From NCBI GenBank assembly GCA_012838805.1, contig DUON01000025.1, positions 1 through 51,671 on the forward strand: a DNA stretch of 51,671 nt, given 5' to 3'. Numbering within the stretch: the stretch's first letter is position 1; the number at the start of each line of letters is the position of its first letter. Positions 24,755 through 32,050 of the stretch are shown in pieces. This DNA is from Clostridiales bacterium. GTDB taxonomy: Bacteria; Bacillota; Clostridia; Christensenellales; DTU072. A program made the position numbers and the translations under genes. The notes below the pieces were generated by a model. That model worked only from the letters and a program-made list of their open reading frames with translations, was not told the DNA's origin and did no database searches.

Positions 24755-26257
24755 ATGAAAATATTAAAGTATTTTACCAACAATCAATTTGTTGAGTCCA
24801 AGACAGACAAATATTATGATGTTTTTAATCCCTCTACGGGCGAACAAATAGCCAAATGTCCGAGAATTACGACCGAGGAAGTAAGGCAGGTCATTGAAAA
24901 CGCCCAGAAGGGCTATGAGGTTTGGTCATCGATGCCAGTAACCAGAAGGGTGCAGGTGCTTTATAAAGTCAAGCAGCTTTTGGAAGAAAACCTTGAAGAA
25001 CTGACCATTCTGCTTGCCACCGAACACGGCAAGGCTTATAGGGAAGCCCAAGGCGATGTGCTTAAGGCGATTGAGGGAACTGACCTTGCCATACATACGC
25101 CCGTGCTTATGCAGGGGGACAGCCTTATGGATACCTCCAGAGGTTATGACACCGTGCTTTATAGAGAGCCCCTTGGAGTGTTCGCAGGTATAGCGCCTTT
25201 TAATTTCCCGGCTATGATCCCCATGGGCTGGATGGCGCCCAACTGTATCGCCGCCGGCAATGCCATGGTGCTTAAGGTTTCGGGAGCCACTCCCATGTCC
25301 GCTTTGAGGATAGCTGAACTATACAGAGAAGCAGGTCTTCCCGACGGGGTATTGAATGTTATTTCTTGTGACAGAGTGGATACCAAAGAGCTTTTGACAA
25401 ATCCCTTAATAAAAGGTATTTCTTTTGTGGGCTCCACAAAGGTAGGCAAATTCATATATAAGACGGGAGCTGAGCATGGAAAGAGAGTTCAAGCGCTTTG
25501 CGAGGCGAAAAATCACGCCCTTGTTTTGGAGGATGCCGCTTTGGATAGAACCGCCGCGGGAATCATAAACGCCGCTTTTGGCTGTGCCGGCGAAAGATGT
25601 ATGGCGCTGCCCGTAGTCGTGGCACAAGAGTCTATCGCAGACCAGCTTGTGGCTAAGATCAAGGAACTTGCCCAAAAAATTAAGGTAGGACCAGCCTATC
25701 ATAAGGAAACGGGCATGGGCCCCGTATATTCCCAAGGGCATAAGGAAAGTGTTCTCAAATGGATAGAAAAAGGCATAGAAGAAGGCGCCAAGCTCATATT
25801 GGACGGCAGAGATATAGTAGTCGAAGGATATGAAAACGGATTTTATATTGGACCCACTGTCTTTGACCATGTGACTGAGGATATGTCTATTGGGCAAGAG
25901 GAGATATTCGGACCTGTGCTTTGCATAAAGAGAGTCAAGAACTTTGAAGAAGGGCTCAAAATTATGAACAACAACCGTTTTGCCAACGGTTCGGTTATCT
26001 ACACCCAGAGCGGTTACTATTCGAGGGAGTTCGCAAGGAACACCCATGGCGGTATGGTGGGAATCAACGTGGGCATCCCCGTTCCAATTGGAATCTTCCC
26101 GTTTTGCGGACACAAGGATTCTTTCTTTGGGGATTTGCATTGTCTTGGCAAGGACGCTTACAGGTTCTATACCGAATCCAAGGCTGTGACCACGCATTGG
26201 TTTGACGAAGAGGAAATGAAAAATACTCAAGTCAGCACATGGGACGGCACTATATAA
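24755..26257 (+). CDS. mmsA: CoA-acylating methylmalonate/malonate-semialdehyde dehydrogenase
   Basis: Also called IolA: converts malonate semialdehyde, the last inositol product, to acetyl-CoA and CO2 with NAD and CoA. 500 residues. Seen: cofactor segment APFNFPAMIPMGWMAPNCIA (147-166), FVGSTKVGKFIY, and the nucleophile Cys282 in GCAGERCMALPV. The general-base Glu of hydrolytic aldehyde dehydrogenases is replaced by the AKNH signature (251-254), as expected for the CoA-acylating type; here CEAKNH stands where GAKNH is usual. A perfect AAAAAGGAGAT precedes the start. Confidence 0.94.
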   Translation: MKILKYFTNNQFVESKTDKYYDVFNPSTGEQIAKCPRITTEEVRQVIENAQKGYEVWSSMPVTRRVQVLYKVKQLLEENLEELTILLATEHGKAYREAQGDVLKAIEGTDLAIHTPVLMQGDSLMDTSRGYDTVLYREPLGVFAGIAPFNFPAMIPMGWMAPNCIAAGNAMVLKVSGATPMSALRIAELYREAGLPDGVLNVISCDRVDTKELLTNPLIKGISFVGSTKVGKFIYKTGAEHGKRVQALCEAKNHALVLEDAALDRTAAGIINAAFGCAGERCMALPVVVAQESIADQLVAKIKELAQKIKVGPAYHKETGMGPVYSQGHKESVLKWIEKGIEEGAKLILDGRDIVVEGYENGFYIGPTVFDHVTEDMSIGQEEIFGPVLCIKRVKNFEEGLKIMNNNRFANGSVIYTQSGYYSREFARNTHGGMVGINVGIPVPIGIFPFCGHKDSFFGDLHCLGKDAYRFYTESKAVTTHWFDEEEMKNTQVSTWDGTI

Positions 26258-26270
26258 GGAGAAAGAGTGT

Positions 26271-27299
26271 ATGATAAATGTGGGTATTATTGGTCTTGGC
26301 AGAATAGGCAAGGTGCATTGCGAGGCCATAAATTGTTTTGTAAAAAATGCCATAGTTAAGGCTGTTGCCGACCCGTATCTTGGAGAAGAGACCATAGAAT
26401 GGGCGAAGAAAATAGGTATAGAAAATATCTGCGCTGACTATAAGAAGATACTTGAAGATAAGGATATAGACGCTGTTTTGATATGCTCCTCAACGGACAC
26501 CCATTCGCATATCGCTTTGGAGGCGATTAGGGCGAACAAGCATATATTCTGTGAAAAGCCCATAGACCATGATGTGGAAAAGATAAAAAAAGTTATGGCG
26601 GAGCTTGAAAAAAATCCTAAGATAAAGTTTCAGGTGGGCTTTAACCGTAGGTTTGACCATAACTTCGCAGCGGTCAAAGAGGCTGTGCAAAAAGGCGAAA
26701 TTGGAGACTTGAATATTTTGAAAATAACCTCAAGAGACCCTGCCGCCCCTCCGTTGGATTATATAAAGGTCAGCGGAGGCATCTTCTTGGATATGACTAT
26801 TCATGACTTTGATATGATTAGGTTTATATCCGGAAGCGAGGTCGAGGAAGTGTTCGCCATGGGCGGAGCGCTTGTGGACGAGAGAATAGCCCAAGCGGGA
26901 GATATAGACACCGCCGTTATCACCATGAAGCTTGAAAACGGCGCCTTTGCCGTAGTGGACAATTGCAGGAGAACGGCTTATGGCTATGACCAAAGGCTGG
27001 AGGCTTTTGGCTCAAAAGGGCAGGCGTGTATTCTGAACGATACCAAGTCCACCCTTAGGCTTACCAACCAAAACGGCGAGACTTCTGAAAAGCCCTTGTA
27101 CTTTTTCTTGGAAAGGTATACGCGCGCTTATGTGGATGAAATCTTGGAGTTTATTCAAGCGATTGAAGAAGACAAGCCCGTTCCCGTTGGGGTAAAGGAC
27201 GGGCTTGAGCCTGTGATAATAGCTCTTAGCGCCAAAAAGTCCTTGGAGGAGGGCAGAAAAGTAAGCGTAAAGGAAATAAAAGCCGAATATAATCTATAA
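26271..27299 (+). CDS. iolG: myo-inositol 2-dehydrogenase
   Basis: NAD-dependent first step of inositol breakdown. 342 residues, Gfo/Idh/MocA family: Rossmann motif GIIGLGRIGKVH (5-16), EKPIDHDVEK with the catalytic Lys, QVGFNRRFD, and the active-site strand GGIFLDMTIHDFDMIRF with Asp and His. Context makes inositol the natural substrate. Last of the core iol genes in the operon. Confidence 0.92.
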   Translation: MINVGIIGLGRIGKVHCEAINCFVKNAIVKAVADPYLGEETIEWAKKIGIENICADYKKILEDKDIDAVLICSSTDTHSHIALEAIRANKHIFCEKPIDHDVEKIKKVMAELEKNPKIKFQVGFNRRFDHNFAAVKEAVQKGEIGDLNILKITSRDPAAPPLDYIKVSGGIFLDMTIHDFDMIRFISGSEVEEVFAMGGALVDERIAQAGDIDTAVITMKLENGAFAVVDNCRRTAYGYDQRLEAFGSKGQACILNDTKSTLRLTNQNGETSEKPLYFFLERYTRAYVDEILEFIQAIEEDKPVPVGVKDGLEPVIIALSAKKSLEEGRKVSVKEIKAEYNL

Positions 27300-27313
27300 A
27301 AGGAAAATACCAA

Positions 27314-28228
27314 ATGCCGAATTTAATCTCACACTATTACTTTGCGAAAACGGTAAAGGAAGATTTGCCCAAGAAAGCTTTGGAAATTGTAGAAAGGCAT
27401 CCCGATTGCTATTATTTGGGAGCCATAGGTCCGGACTTTCTGTTCGCATTTAGGGAGCTTGGGCTTAAGGAAAGGCTGTATCCCAATACCATGCAGTATC
27501 TGAAGATTTATGAGGTCTTTGAAAAGTGCAGAGAGCGTATGGTTAAAAGTTATGAAGAAAGGGAGATGTCGTACTTGCTGGGGCTGTTGTGCCACTACTG
27601 TTCGGACTTTTGCCTGCACCCTTATGTGAATTATTATGTGGAAAACACATTGGCAAAATTCCTGCCCTTAAATCAGATACCATCAATACACGCACTTATT
27701 GAGTCGGCGATAGACTCTCATCTGTGTGAAGAAAAAATGAATGTCCCCGCCCATGCGTTCAAGGCACATAAGACCTTAAAGAGCAAAAGAAGCTCCAGAC
27801 TTAGGATAGGCAAGCTTTATTATGAGACGATAAACCCGATATTTGGGTTTGAGCCCAAGCCAAGAAAGCTGGCTATGGCTTTTACTATCACTAAGCTTTT
27901 TATGGCGGTAAGCGTGGACAAATTTAAGATTAAGAAAGCTGTTTTTGGCAAGATAGAGGATATCCTCGGCGCGCCTAAGAGGCTGACCGGACTTATTCGA
28001 CCGCCCGAAGGATATAAGGAAATCGATTATATGAACTTTAGAAAACAGCCTTGGCTAAAAGTCAGAAATGGCGATGAGTACACCACCGAAAATGTATATC
28101 AGGCGCTTGAGAGGGCGCATAGGCATGCCATAGAATACATAACCGACTTTATGCAAAAAATCTCAAGCGACAAGCCTTTGGACAAGGAAAAGTTCCTTAT
28201 AAATTATGAAGGGGTCAATATAGGTTAA
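27314..28228 (+). CDS. Zinc-dependent phospholipase C-family protein
   Basis: 304 residues, no signal peptide. N-terminal LISHYYFAKTV and YLGAIGPDFLF and the following LLGLLCHYCSDFCLHPYVNYY give the His/Asp pattern of the PF00882 zinc-binding fold, related to bacterial PLC and to S1/P1 nucleases. Cytoplasmic Firmicutes members have no proven role. It starts 14 bases after iolG with AAAAGGA upstream, so it is co-transcribed with the inositol genes. A link to inositol-containing phospholipid or inositol phosphate is an inference from position only. Confidence 0.78.
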   Translation: MPNLISHYYFAKTVKEDLPKKALEIVERHPDCYYLGAIGPDFLFAFRELGLKERLYPNTMQYLKIYEVFEKCRERMVKSYEEREMSYLLGLLCHYCSDFCLHPYVNYYVENTLAKFLPLNQIPSIHALIESAIDSHLCEEKMNVPAHAFKAHKTLKSKRSSRLRIGKLYYETINPIFGFEPKPRKLAMAFTITKLFMAVSVDKFKIKKAVFGKIEDILGAPKRLTGLIRPPEGYKEIDYMNFRKQPWLKVRNGDEYTTENVYQALERAHRHAIEYITDFMQKISSDKPLDKEKFLINYEGVNIG

Positions 28229-28262
28229 TTAGCCTGCGGGGCGATGCTTTTTCTAAAAAAAA

Positions 28263-28295
28263 CGCCCAAAGTTCAGAATCAAAGCAAAAAGGGCA
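28263..28295 (-). terminator. Weak terminator for the yabPQ transcript
   Basis: Minus strand TGCCC ... GGGCG followed by eight T (plus-strand A-run at 28255-28262). The stem is only five pairs with a long loop. Confidence 0.35.
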
Positions 28296-28314
28296 TTAAA
28301 GGTTTCAGAGTGTG

Positions 28315-28345
28315 TTCCGCTTCCGATTACGGAAGCGGAATTTTA
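28315..28345 (+). terminator. TTCCGCTTCC-family hairpin/terminator
   Basis: Perfect 11-bp stem TTCCGCTTCCG / CGGAAGCGGAA, loop ATTA, followed by TTTTA on the + strand. It lies between the convergent inositol operon and the yabPQ group. Cleanest copy of the dispersed hairpin family. Confidence 0.75.
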
Positions 28346-28876
28346 TAGATAGACCTTAAGATTTTCTAAGTTGTTATTTAGCATTTCCAAGAGTTTGTTG
28401 GAAAGCGACATATCGATTTCTGTTTCCGAATCGATGTTGTTGGTGACTTTTATTACGGAGATTATGCCCATGTTTATGCCTTGAATCATTATCTCGGCAA
28501 GCTTGCTTGTGGAACGGTCGCTGATAGTGTTTATTAGCGTTGTGCCGTACATCATGGCTTTGTTTATGATGTTGGAGGGCTTTAGGTCAAAACCGTTCTG
28601 GGCGGCTTTGAGTTCAATCTCCTTGGACAAGGCTTTATAGGCGTTGAATTGTTTGAATAACAGGTTCTTTAATGCCTTTTCTCTTACCATGGGTTTTATG
28701 ACCTCTACGCTTTGCATTCCCATAGTCGCCACCTTGTATATCTCCTGTAACAGATCCAGTTCTTCTATGTTTGCTTCGGACTCGTCCAGCTCTTCGTCCA
28801 AAACTTTGTTTACTCTTGTCCTTATCTGCTCTTCTTGGCTTTGTGGTATCTTTTGTGTTTGCTCTTGTTGACTCAT
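28343..28876 (-). CDS. Helical protein of unknown function
   Basis: 177 residues, almost all helix. After a Gln/Glu-rich N-terminus (1-40), the core DLLQEIYKVATMGMQSVEVI and the later LAEIMIQGINMGIISVIK match a small-protein family frequent in Clostridia, ferritin-like by helix pattern, with no known role. Its first 242 bases overlap the 3' part of the yabQ reading frame in another frame. AAGGAG lies 12 bases before the ATG, rather far. It is the last gene of the yabP-yabQ transcript, so a sporulation link is possible. Confidence 0.65.
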   Translation of the reverse strand: MSQQEQTQKIPQSQEEQIRTRVNKVLDEELDESEANIEELDLLQEIYKVATMGMQSVEVIKPMVREKALKNLLFKQFNAYKALSKEIELKAAQNGFDLKPSNIINKAMMYGTTLINTISDRSTSKLAEIMIQGINMGIISVIKVTNNIDSETEIDMSLSNKLLEMLNNNLENLKVYL

Positions 28877-29258
28877 TTTTCTTAAATACTCCTTTGGCTT
28901 TAGTTTGTATTAGGAGGGCTTTTTTATGCATGTGGGATAAGACTTTTTTAATCTTGGACATGCACCTTTTTTTCAATGCAAGCGTATGTCTTTTTATCCA
29001 GCCCGAAAAGAAATATCTTGCGGCGAAAACGCCCAAAACATAAGTAAACAAGGTGTAGGCTTTGATTTGTCCCCAATAAAAGAGATAGCTCATCAAAATA
29101 AAAAAACCTGCGGCGATAACGACCGCTAAGAAGTCGGATGCAGTTTTGAGAAACTTCTTTTCGCCCAAAGAGGATACCATTTCATATAAAAAATATGAAA
29201 GACACCCCGAAGTAAAAAAAATAACGCTTATTGTGGGCTGAAGAAGCGAAGAGCTCAT
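28635..29258 (-). CDS. yabQ: Spore cortex protein YabQ
   Basis: Integral membrane protein needed for spore cortex formation in Bacillus. 207 residues; residues 1-105 carry four hydrophobic segments (VIFFTSGCLSYFLYEMV, FLAVVIAAGFFILMSYLFYW, LFTYVLGVFAARYFF among them), then a strongly basic tail. The start overlaps the yabP stop (ATGA). The last 80 residues, all basic and low complexity, lie out of frame over the next gene; the functional YabQ may end near 28880 and the tail may be a read-on after loss of a stop. Confidence 0.8.
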   Translation of the reverse strand: MSSSLLQPTISVIFFTSGCLSYFLYEMVSSLGEKKFLKTASDFLAVVIAAGFFILMSYLFYWGQIKAYTLFTYVLGVFAARYFFSGWIKRHTLALKKRCMSKIKKVLSHMHKKALLIQTKAKGVFKKNESTRANTKDTTKPRRADKDKSKQSFGRRAGRVRSKHRRTGSVTGDIQGGDYGNAKRRGHKTHGKRKGIKEPVIQTIQRL

Positions 29259-29518
29259 TTGAACAGCTTTTTATAAAAGGGTGTTTTGTCGTGTTTTTTG
29301 GCGTAAGCAAGACTTGCCACATCGCCTTTGACCACCAGCAGCTGACCTTTGATATCAAGGTCGACCACCGTCAAATTCTCGCCGCGGATTAAGAGCGAAT
29401 TGTTTACTAAATTCGCCACAACTTCCTTGCTGTCAAAGCTTTCCACATTTGTCACTCCGGTTACTTTTAGGATATTTTTTTCTAAATTTATGCCATGCTC
29501 TTTTACCACCTGTTCCAT
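29255..29518 (-). CDS. yabP: Sporulation protein YabP
   Basis: 87-residue member of the YabP/YqfC family, required with YabQ for spore cortex and coat assembly, made in the mother cell. Seen: KNILKVTGVTNVESFDSKEV and SLLIRGENLTVVDLDIKGQL, the typical beta-rich core. GAGGTG precedes the ATG. A sigma-E-like promoter lies upstream. This is the clearest sign that the organism forms spores. Confidence 0.9.
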   Translation of the reverse strand: MEQVVKEHGINLEKNILKVTGVTNVESFDSKEVVANLVNNSLLIRGENLTVVDLDIKGQLLVVKGDVASLAYAKKHDKTPFYKKLFK

Positions 29519-29555
29519 TTTTCACCTCTTTATTACTATATTAGCCCTTATCTGC

Positions 29556-29582
29556 ATGTATGCTTGACTAATGTAAATAATA
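29556..29582 (-). promoter_or_regulatory. Possible sigma-E promoter of yabPQ
   Basis: Minus strand TATTATT, 13 bases, CATACAT. The -10 box fits the sigma-E consensus (CATACAnT) and the -35 box matches six of seven. In Bacillus, yabP and yabQ are sigma-E genes. It overlaps the promoter of the divergent gene at 29603. Confidence 0.5.
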
Positions 29583-29592
29583 ATTTTATAAT
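29564..29592 (+). promoter_or_regulatory. Promoter of the acyltransferase-like gene
   Basis: TTGACT, 17 bases, TATAAT, then ten bases and the ATG, with no ribosome binding site. The leader would be only three or four bases. Confidence 0.7.
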
Positions 29593-29602
29593 CTAAATTG
29601 TA

Positions 29603-30919
29603 ATGAAAGACTTTGAAATAAACGAAAAATACGGCTCGTGGTTCAGGCTGGATAACTCCGCAGCCGTATATCCAATGCTGATAACGCTCAAGACCCAAAG
29701 CTTGTTCCGACTCGGCGTGGAATTAAAGGAATATGTGGATAGGGACGACTTGGAAAAGGCTTTGAAAATTACTTTCAAAAGGTATCCCTCTTTTGAAGTG
29801 GAGCTTTCGCAAGGATTTTTTAGGCATTATTTTGTGACCAATAAAAGACCCCCGATTGTGAGGGCGGACGACGGCTCTTTGCTTAAGAAGATAGATTTTA
29901 GGTATAATAAAGGCTATTTGTTAAGGGTGACCTATTACAAGAGAAAGATATTCGTGGATTTTTTCCATGGGCTTTGTGACGGTATCTCCGCCATGGAATT
30001 CCTTAAGACGCTTGTATATTATTACCTTTTGGAAAGAGGTGTGGAGTATCCCCATGACAATATGATAAAAACCTTGTCGCAACCCTTGGACTTAGAAGAA
30101 TTCAAAGACGGATTCAAAGAATACTATACCAAGTTCAAAATCTCCAAGGGCATAAAAAGCATGAAAGGGGAAGGCGCTTTTCCTATCAAGGACAAGCTCT
30201 TCAAAAAAGAGGGTTTTGGACTGGTGCAAGCCCAAATAAACACTGATGAACTTCTTGCGCTTAGCAAAAAGTATAATTGCAGCCTTACGGTGCTGCTTGC
30301 TTCAATCGCTATGATTTCGATATCCAAAACCTATTATAAAAATGACTCAAATAAGGATTTGGTGGTTTTTATTCCAATAAACTTAAGGAGATTCTATCCG
30401 TCCAAAACCGTATATAATTTTACTACATTTGCCAAATGTAGAATCAATCCAAGAGCTGTGGAACAAACTATTGAGGCGTACGCCGAAGTGATAAAAGAGC
30501 AGTTAAGCCGTCAGCTTACAAAAGAACAGCTGGACTTAAAGCTGAGCTTCACCTCCCTTATGGACAAAAGACCGTACTTAAAGTATATGCCGCTTTTTAT
30601 AAAGTCCTTTTTTGCCAAACTTGCAAAAAGACTTACGGGCTCGGCGCAGCAGACGATGATAATATCCAATCTGGGCAAGGTCAATATGCCTAAAGGGTAT
30701 GAAGAGCATATAGAAAACTTTTCGTTCAACCTAAATTGCGGCAACAAGACGCCCAACAATATGGCGATAGTGTCATATAAAGACAAGACAATGATATCTT
30801 TCACCCGACAAATTGTGTCCACGGAGATTGAGAGAAAATTTTTCACCGCCTTAAGCGGTATGGGCTTGAATGTCAAGATAGCAAGCAACCTAAGAGAGGT
30901 GGCGCAAGATGAGATGTGA
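29603..30919 (+). CDS. Condensation/alcohol acetyltransferase-fold protein
   Basis: 438 residues of the CoA-dependent acyltransferase superfamily (condensation domain, alcohol acetyltransferase, PapA-like). The catalytic HxxxDG is present as HGLCDG (122-127), in the middle of a first chloramphenicol-acetyltransferase-like lobe; the second lobe has VVFIPINLRRFYPS (about 256-269) and MIISNLGKVNMP (about 353-364), as in the C-domain floor loop. Such stand-alone proteins transfer acyl groups to alcohols, lipids or peptides. It overlaps the DUF6320 gene by 11 bases, a pairing common in Firmicutes. Substrate unknown. Confidence 0.8.
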   Translation: MKDFEINEKYGSWFRLDNSAAVYPMLITLKTQSLFRLGVELKEYVDRDDLEKALKITFKRYPSFEVELSQGFFRHYFVTNKRPPIVRADDGSLLKKIDFRYNKGYLLRVTYYKRKIFVDFFHGLCDGISAMEFLKTLVYYYLLERGVEYPHDNMIKTLSQPLDLEEFKDGFKEYYTKFKISKGIKSMKGEGAFPIKDKLFKKEGFGLVQAQINTDELLALSKKYNCSLTVLLASIAMISISKTYYKNDSNKDLVVFIPINLRRFYPSKTVYNFTTFAKCRINPRAVEQTIEAYAEVIKEQLSRQLTKEQLDLKLSFTSLMDKRPYLKYMPLFIKSFFAKLAKRLTGSAQQTMIISNLGKVNMPKGYEEHIENFSFNLNCGNKTPNNMAIVSYKDKTMISFTRQIVSTEIERKFFTALSGMGLNVKIASNLREVAQDEM

Positions 30920-31592
30920 AAAGTGCAATGTGGAAATAGTCTGCAAGACAAGGGTCTGTCCGCTTTGTCATGAGCGTCTTTACAAGGACCTATCCGCCAT
31001 AAATCAAATAAAGAAAATGGAAAGGGCTTTTCCGCAAAGACCTTGTAACCGCCCTTATGCGACATCTTATTTCAATAAAGTATATTTGGTAATGGCGATA
31101 AATATTCTTTTGATATCCATTGTGGCGAATATTATCATTACTCCCGATGTGTACTGGTCTTTGATAGTGGCGGGGCTGCTTCTTTATTTTTATTTCTTTA
31201 TCCGCTATACCATACTGAGATATAGCCATTTTAACTCCAAGGTCGTGGGGCAAGCCGCTTTTTTATACGCAATTTTTATACTCATTCAGCAAGTTTTGGA
31301 TATGAACTTGTGGATTTATGAATTTGCTCTGCCCGCTATAATCTTGGTATCCACAATCGCGATAGCGATATATCTGCTTGTCAATATCGGAACGGCGAAA
31401 AACTATCTGTTCAGCTTGTTTATTTTGGCGGTTTTGGGAATCTTGCCCATATTTATTGTGCTTTTTACGGATGCGTACTATATCTGGCCGAGCATAGTGG
31501 CGGCGATAACCTCCGCAAGCATACTTTTGACTACAATTATCGCCGGTAGAAAAACGCTTTTGGCGGAATTCAAAAGGAAGTTTCATCTCTAA
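30909..31592 (+). CDS. DUF6320-like zinc-ribbon membrane protein
   Basis: 227 residues. A zinc ribbon at the N-terminus (Cys3, Cys6, Cys17, Cys20) on the cytoplasmic side is followed by about six membrane spans (YLVMAINILLISIVANIIIT, WSLIVAGLLLYFYFFI and others). It is translated with the acyltransferase gene (11-base overlap, GAGAGG upstream). Proteins of this type often follow condensation-domain acyltransferases; they may anchor or regulate them. No catalytic motif is seen. Confidence 0.72.
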   Translation: MRCEKCNVEIVCKTRVCPLCHERLYKDLSAINQIKKMERAFPQRPCNRPYATSYFNKVYLVMAINILLISIVANIIITPDVYWSLIVAGLLLYFYFFIRYTILRYSHFNSKVVGQAAFLYAIFILIQQVLDMNLWIYEFALPAIILVSTIAIAIYLLVNIGTAKNYLFSLFILAVLGILPIFIVLFTDAYYIWPSIVAAITSASILLTTIIAGRKTLLAEFKRKFHL

Positions 31593-31704
31593 ATCCACTT
31601 ATTAAAGGGACTAATTTTCAATGGTCTATATCCTCAATAGGTCAAAAAATTTATAAACTGAATTTCAATGATAAAAAACTAATAAATACTGCAAGCCTAT
31701 AAAG

Positions 31705-31730
31705 AGCTTGTCACAACACAACAAGCTTTT
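31705..31730 (+). terminator. Hairpin after the DUF6320 gene
   Basis: AGCTTGT, nine-base loop, ACAAGCT, then TTT. Short T-run; probable but weak terminator. The region 31593-32050 holds no intact gene. Confidence 0.45.
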
Positions 31731-31769
31731 GCTTTCATTGACTTTTTTTTAGCAATAGACGCTTTGGAT

Positions 31770-31793
31770 GTTCCGCCTCCAGCGGAAGCGGAA
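31770..31793. repeat. TTCCGCTTCC-family hairpin
   Basis: GTTCCGCCTCC-AGC-GGAAGCGGAAC, 11-bp arms with one mismatch. Fifth copy of the dispersed hairpin. Confidence 0.65.
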
Positions 31794-31820
31794 CAACAAA
31801 CGATTAATAATTTTCTTTTC

Positions 31821-31901
31821 TTATTTCAAAGTAGCTTTGGGTCCGCATACAGGGCAGATTTCGGGGGCTTTTTGGTTAGCGGTCAGGTTCACACGCTTTG
31901 T
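31821..31901 (-). pseudogene. Possible relic of a rubredoxin-like/zinc-ribbon C-terminus
   Basis: A 26-codon minus-strand frame ends in NQKAPEICPVCGPKATLK and a stop. It resembles the last 20 residues of rubrerythrins (KAPE-CPVC pattern). A stop lies directly upstream and no start or ribosome binding site is seen. If real it is the tail of a lost gene. A 13-bp tandem repeat (AAGGAAAGAGAGC, 31930-31955) lies next to it. Confidence 0.3.
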
Positions 31902-31990
31902 TCATATTGTGCTATGGTTTTAATTTCTCAAGGAAAGAGAGCAAGGAAAGAGAGCTTAAACCATTAAAATAAAAAAAAAGTATAGTTTTA

Positions 31991-32019
31991 TTGTAAAAAG
32001 TTTTAATTTATGCTAAAGT
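31991..32019 (+). promoter_or_regulatory. Likely promoter of the ABC transporter gene
   Basis: TTGTAA, 17 bases, TAAAGT, 31 bases before the start codon. Moderate match. Confidence 0.4.
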
Positions 32020-32050
32020 TTATAGTAGACTTTGAAATAGGAGAAAATTG

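Noticed and set aside
25406..26395. 329-codon minus-strand ORF antisense to mmsA
   Set aside because: Overlaps a gene with firm catalytic motifs; no start signal or domain.
31764..31967. 67-codon plus-strand ORF around the hairpin at 31770
   Set aside because: It translates the hairpin repeat, has no ribosome binding site, and resembles no protein.
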